From Sivonenia sp049582005 (GTDB taxonomy: Bacteria > Cyanobacteriota > Cyanobacteriia > Gloeobacterales > PMM-0068), in assembly GCA_049582005.1 (NCBI GenBank), contig JBAUTB010000062.1:1-7133 (forward strand): a DNA stretch of 7,133 nt, read 5' to 3'. The position numbers and the translations under genes are program-made. Below, one piece after another: positions 5,329 to 7,133 of the stretch. The notes under the pieces are model-generated. The model was not told the DNA's origin, ran no database searches, and was given only the letters and a program-made list of their open reading frames with translations. Position 1 is the first letter of the stretch, and every line of letters begins with the position of its first letter.

Positions 5329-5369
5329 GGCCCTCTCCCCCCAACCTCCTCTCCGTTTACGGAAAGGAG
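5329..5369 (-). terminator. GC-rich hairpin downstream of the M23 gene, possibly from a dispersed repeat
   Basis: On the minus strand CTCCTTTCCG pairs fully with CGGAGAGGAG (one G-U) around a TAAA loop (plus-strand 5346-5369), only 8 nt after the M23 stop. A strong stem here fits a 3'-end or terminator role, but the following bases are G-rich (GGTTGGGGGGAGAGGG), not a U-run, so a classical intrinsic terminator is not met. The plus-strand stretch CCCTCTCCCCCCAACC resembles the short C/T-rich dispersed repeats common in cyanobacterial spacers; this is a resemblance only. Confidence 0.4.
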
Positions 5370-5377
5370 AAGTCGTT

Positions 5378-6655
5378 CTAATGCAAGTAGTTCAAGGGAT
5401 TTACCGGGGTTCCATTCACACGGACCTCAAAGTGGAGGTGAGGACCTGTAGAAAGTCCCGTAGAACCGACGGCTGCTATCCGTTGGCCTCTTTGGATAGA
5501 TTGTCCTGCGCTCACATAAGAGGCACTGGTGTGACCATAGAGTGTCGTCAAGCCATTGCCATGATCGATGATGACGGTCCGGCCATAGCCACCATACCAA
5601 CCGCTATAGATGACGACCCCACTATCAGCAGCCCGGATAGCAGCTCCGATCGGGAGGCCAAAATCGACTCCTGCATGGAATCTGCGAGTGCCATAGATGG
5701 GATGAATGCGATAGCCAAAACGACTGGTGATCCGCCCACCCCCTGGGGCTATAAAACGCCCCGTCCCTACGGTGTCAGTGACGGCAACTTCTGGTTCAGG
5801 TGCAAGCGCACTGACGGGCTGCTTATTATTAGCCGCCTGTTTAGCCGCTTCTCGGGCTGCTCTCTTCTGGGCTTCAAGGGCTAACCGTCTCTTGCGCTCC
5901 AGTTCTTTTTGCCTCTGAATAATCAAATTTCGGATTAAACCGGTCAATTCAGAAGTATTTCTTTCTAACTCGCGTTCCGCCGCTTCATAGGCCCGACGCT
6001 CCTGACTGACGCGCTGGACAAAACTGACCTGCATCGCCGCCGCTTGCTTGAATTCACTGTGCTTGTCCGCTAATTGTTCCGCCAAAAGGGCAATTTGAGC
6101 CTTCTGATCTTCCATGTCATCTTTTTTTGAACTAATCACTTCAGCTCTTTTCTTTAAATCCAACAACGCGGCCCGGTCTCTTTCCACAATCCGCGTCAAA
6201 TGATACTGACGATCAAAGGCATCATTCATATCGGTACTGGCCAGCATCGTGGACCACCAGGGCTCTGATCCCTGTTGCTGTAGATAGCGCATCCGTTGCA
6301 TGGTGGCCGCTTTGCGGGTAGTAAAATCCTGTTCTAAGTCCTTGAGTTCGTTCCCTAAACGCTTTAATTTTTGTTGGGACTCCGCCAAGCGCTTCTGTGT
6401 ATTATCGAGCTGGACACCCGCCGTATTCACAGAATTTTTGAGCGTGTTGAGGTGGCCTTTGGCAAACGATTCCTTGCGGACTATCGCAAGCTTCTTTTGC
6501 CGTGTTACTTCCAGCTTGTTATTCAGAGCACTTTGCTTATTGCGTAGGGCAATGATGGCAGGGGTTTGTCCCTGAACAGTTTCGATGGCAGGAAATCCTT
6601 CCAACAGAAAACAAGCCAACAAACCCAAAGCCACTAATTTGGGGGAGAACCTCAT
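5378..6655 (-). CDS. Secreted coiled-coil M23 murein endopeptidase
   Basis: It probably cleaves peptidoglycan cross-links in the periplasm, as do M23/LytM proteins in cell separation or wall growth. From the ATG at 6655 (425 aa): basic n-region MRFSPK, hydrophobic core LVALGLLACFLL and a likely signal-peptidase site near VQG-Q; long coiled coil (about residues 33-275, many Gln, Lys, Glu, Leu) interrupted by SEPWWSTMLAS near 130; Ala/Pro/Val linker; C-terminal M23 domain from about 300. Metal and catalytic residues are complete: H-A-G-V-D (His327, Asp331), YGH (His375) and GPHLHFEVR (His406, His408). EnvC has the same layout but lacks these ligands, so this protein should be a true hydrolase. 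A GTG at 6667 would add MSGF. I prefer the ATG because it leaves a tight signal peptide, though neither start has a strong ribosome site. It appears to be a single-gene unit, with a hairpin after its TAG stop. Confidence 0.92.
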   Translation of the reverse strand: MRFSPKLVALGLLACFLLEGFPAIETVQGQTPAIIALRNKQSALNNKLEVTRQKKLAIVRKESFAKGHLNTLKNSVNTAGVQLDNTQKRLAESQQKLKRLGNELKDLEQDFTTRKAATMQRMRYLQQQGSEPWWSTMLASTDMNDAFDRQYHLTRIVERDRAALLDLKKRAEVISSKKDDMEDQKAQIALLAEQLADKHSEFKQAAAMQVSFVQRVSQERRAYEAAERELERNTSELTGLIRNLIIQRQKELERKRRLALEAQKRAAREAAKQAANNKQPVSALAPEPEVAVTDTVGTGRFIAPGGGRITSRFGYRIHPIYGTRRFHAGVDFGLPIGAAIRAADSGVVIYSGWYGGYGRTVIIDHGNGLTTLYGHTSASYVSAGQSIQRGQRIAAVGSTGLSTGPHLHFEVRVNGTPVNPLNYLH

Positions 6656-6724
6656 GAAGCCGCTCACTCTTGCACTATGGCTGGGGCTATAGTATCACAC
6701 CAACCCTAAATATGGAGCTAGCAT

Positions 6725-6752
6725 AAAACCCAAGCCCGGATAAACTTTTGGG
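6725..6752 (-). terminator. Weak terminator-like hairpin after the right-edge gene
   Basis: On the minus strand CCCAA (6752-6748) can pair with TTGGG (6733-6729), followed directly by TTTT (6728-6725). The stem is only 5 bp and the loop 14 nt, so this is marginal. It sits 26 nt past the stop at 6779 and before the M23 gene, where a terminator would be expected. Confidence 0.3.
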
Positions 6753-6778
6753 GGAATGCAGCGAAATTCTGTTCCTCA

Positions 6779-7133
6779 TCAAGAGGATACCCTGGTTTGC
6801 GAGAATCTTAGCTTCAGGCCCATCGTGCCAAAAAGACCTAGCGCAACAAACCCTGTTAAGTAGGCTAGCGCCTTCAGCCGAACAGATAGTGGCGGAGCGA
6901 TACCTTCTACAGAGACTGAGTGCTGCGTTGTCAAGGCTGGCTGCTTCTTATGGGATGGAGTTTGAACTTCTATGCGATGGGCCGAGCCATCAAAAAACTG
7001 TTGTTTCCAGCGTAAATGATCAGCTATGGGCGTGGCGATCGAGAATAGCTTCCAATTATTTTCTGTATTGATGACAGAAACTTCGAAGGCAGAAGGGATC
7101 TCTTGGCCTGTGCGCCTGTCCGTAAGCCTAGCC
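6779..7133 (-). CDS. C-terminal part of a membrane-anchored protein of unknown function (cut by window edge)
   Basis: The minus strand is open from the right edge to a TGA at 6781-6779, giving 117 residues with no start in view. The visible part begins ARLTDRRTGQEIPSAFEVSV. It continues with a strand-rich segment including KLFSIATPIADHLRWKQQFFD and GSAHRIEVQTP, then VEGIAPPLSVRLK, and ends with one hydrophobic segment, ALAYLTGFVALGLFG (about 89-103), and a short basic tail (LKLRF). The composition suggests a beta-sandwich-like domain outside the membrane held by a C-terminal helix. The FFDG-x-x-H segment may hold a functional His, but I cannot name a family. Evidence that it codes is the long uninterrupted frame, sensible residue composition and same strand as the M23 gene 123 bp downstream. 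The opposite strand also has an open frame (6748-7071), but that translation lacks any recognisable pattern. Confidence 0.7.
   Translation of the reverse strand, partial: ARLTDRRTGQEIPSAFEVSVINTENNWKLFSIATPIADHLRWKQQFFDGSAHRIEVQTPSHKKQPALTTQHSVSVEGIAPPLSVRLKALAYLTGFVALGLFGTMGLKLRFSQTRVSS

Larger units (their letters stand above)
5067..5377. other. 311-bp non-coding region upstream of metG, rich in inverted repeats
   Basis: It lies between the stop of the M23 gene and the start of metG, both on the minus strand, so it must hold the end of one transcript and probably the metG promoter. I found no convincing -35/-10 pair and no gene. Four perfect or near-perfect inverted repeats occur at 5218-5237, 5271-5286, 5292-5321 and 5346-5369, described separately. 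An 8-mer, GTAATCGA, appears at 5184-5191 and again at 5281-5288. A T-box leader is not evident. Confidence 0.6.

Noticed and set aside
5067..5345. T-box riboswitch upstream of metG
   Set aside because: No T-box consensus, specifier loop or terminator/antiterminator pair could be found; T-boxes are mostly a feature of Firmicutes and relatives.
5381..5884. Plus-strand open frame of 167 codons
   Set aside because: It lies opposite the M23 catalytic domain, whose motifs are unmistakable; the plus-strand translation is a shadow.
6655..6778. Promoter upstream of the M23 gene (TGATACTAT near 6690)
   Set aside because: The hexamer matches consensus poorly and no -35 lies at proper spacing; not strong enough to list.
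6748..7071. Plus-strand open frame of 107 codons with a TTG start
   Set aside because: It is antisense to the better-supported minus-strand partial gene, lacks a ribosome site, and its translation shows no recognisable pattern.

Overview
The window looks like ordinary chromosomal DNA from a cyanobacterium. This is inferred from gene content: a LabA-like NYN protein directly behind metG, a cyanobacterial-style ClpS, a solitary BioY and a coiled-coil M23 peptidase, at moderate GC. I cannot name the genus. There is no sign of a phage, transposon, CRISPR array, rRNA or tRNA.

Layout, left to right. The left edge holds the first 36 codons of a family 2 glycosyltransferase on the minus strand. A 389-bp gap (110-498) follows, with a 21-bp tandem repeat, a widely spaced 11-bp inverted repeat and an AT-rich hairpin. 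A 162-aa protein of unknown function (499-987, minus) is divergent from bioY (1133-1798, plus), the biotin-binding S component of an ECF transporter. bioY overlaps by 8 bp, tail to tail, the end of a four-gene minus-strand cluster read in the order metG (5066-3531), NYN/LabA-like RNase-fold protein (3503-2889), clpS (2822-2481), HAD-like protein (2474-1791). Spacings of 27 bp, about 66 bp and 6 bp make one transcript likely. Upstream of metG is a 311-bp non-coding stretch rich in perfect inverted repeats. Then come a secreted coiled-coil M23 murein peptidase (6655-5378, minus) and, at the right edge, the C-terminal 117 residues of a membrane-anchored protein of unknown function (7133-6779, minus).

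Functionally the cluster joins methionyl-tRNA charging (MetG), a probable RNA-acting NYN protein, N-degron delivery to the Clp protease (ClpS) and a HAD-fold protein that has lost its catalytic aspartates. Whether these act together is not shown by the sequence. BioY would need energising subunits (EcfT/EcfA) encoded elsewhere. The M23 protein is a cell-wall hydrolase with all expected metal ligands.

The least ordinary points are the HAD pseudoenzyme, the NYN and ClpS frames separated by a single stop codon, the frequent non-ATG starts, the palindrome cluster upstream of metG, and the two edge genes. I did not find a convincing new defence or mobile system.
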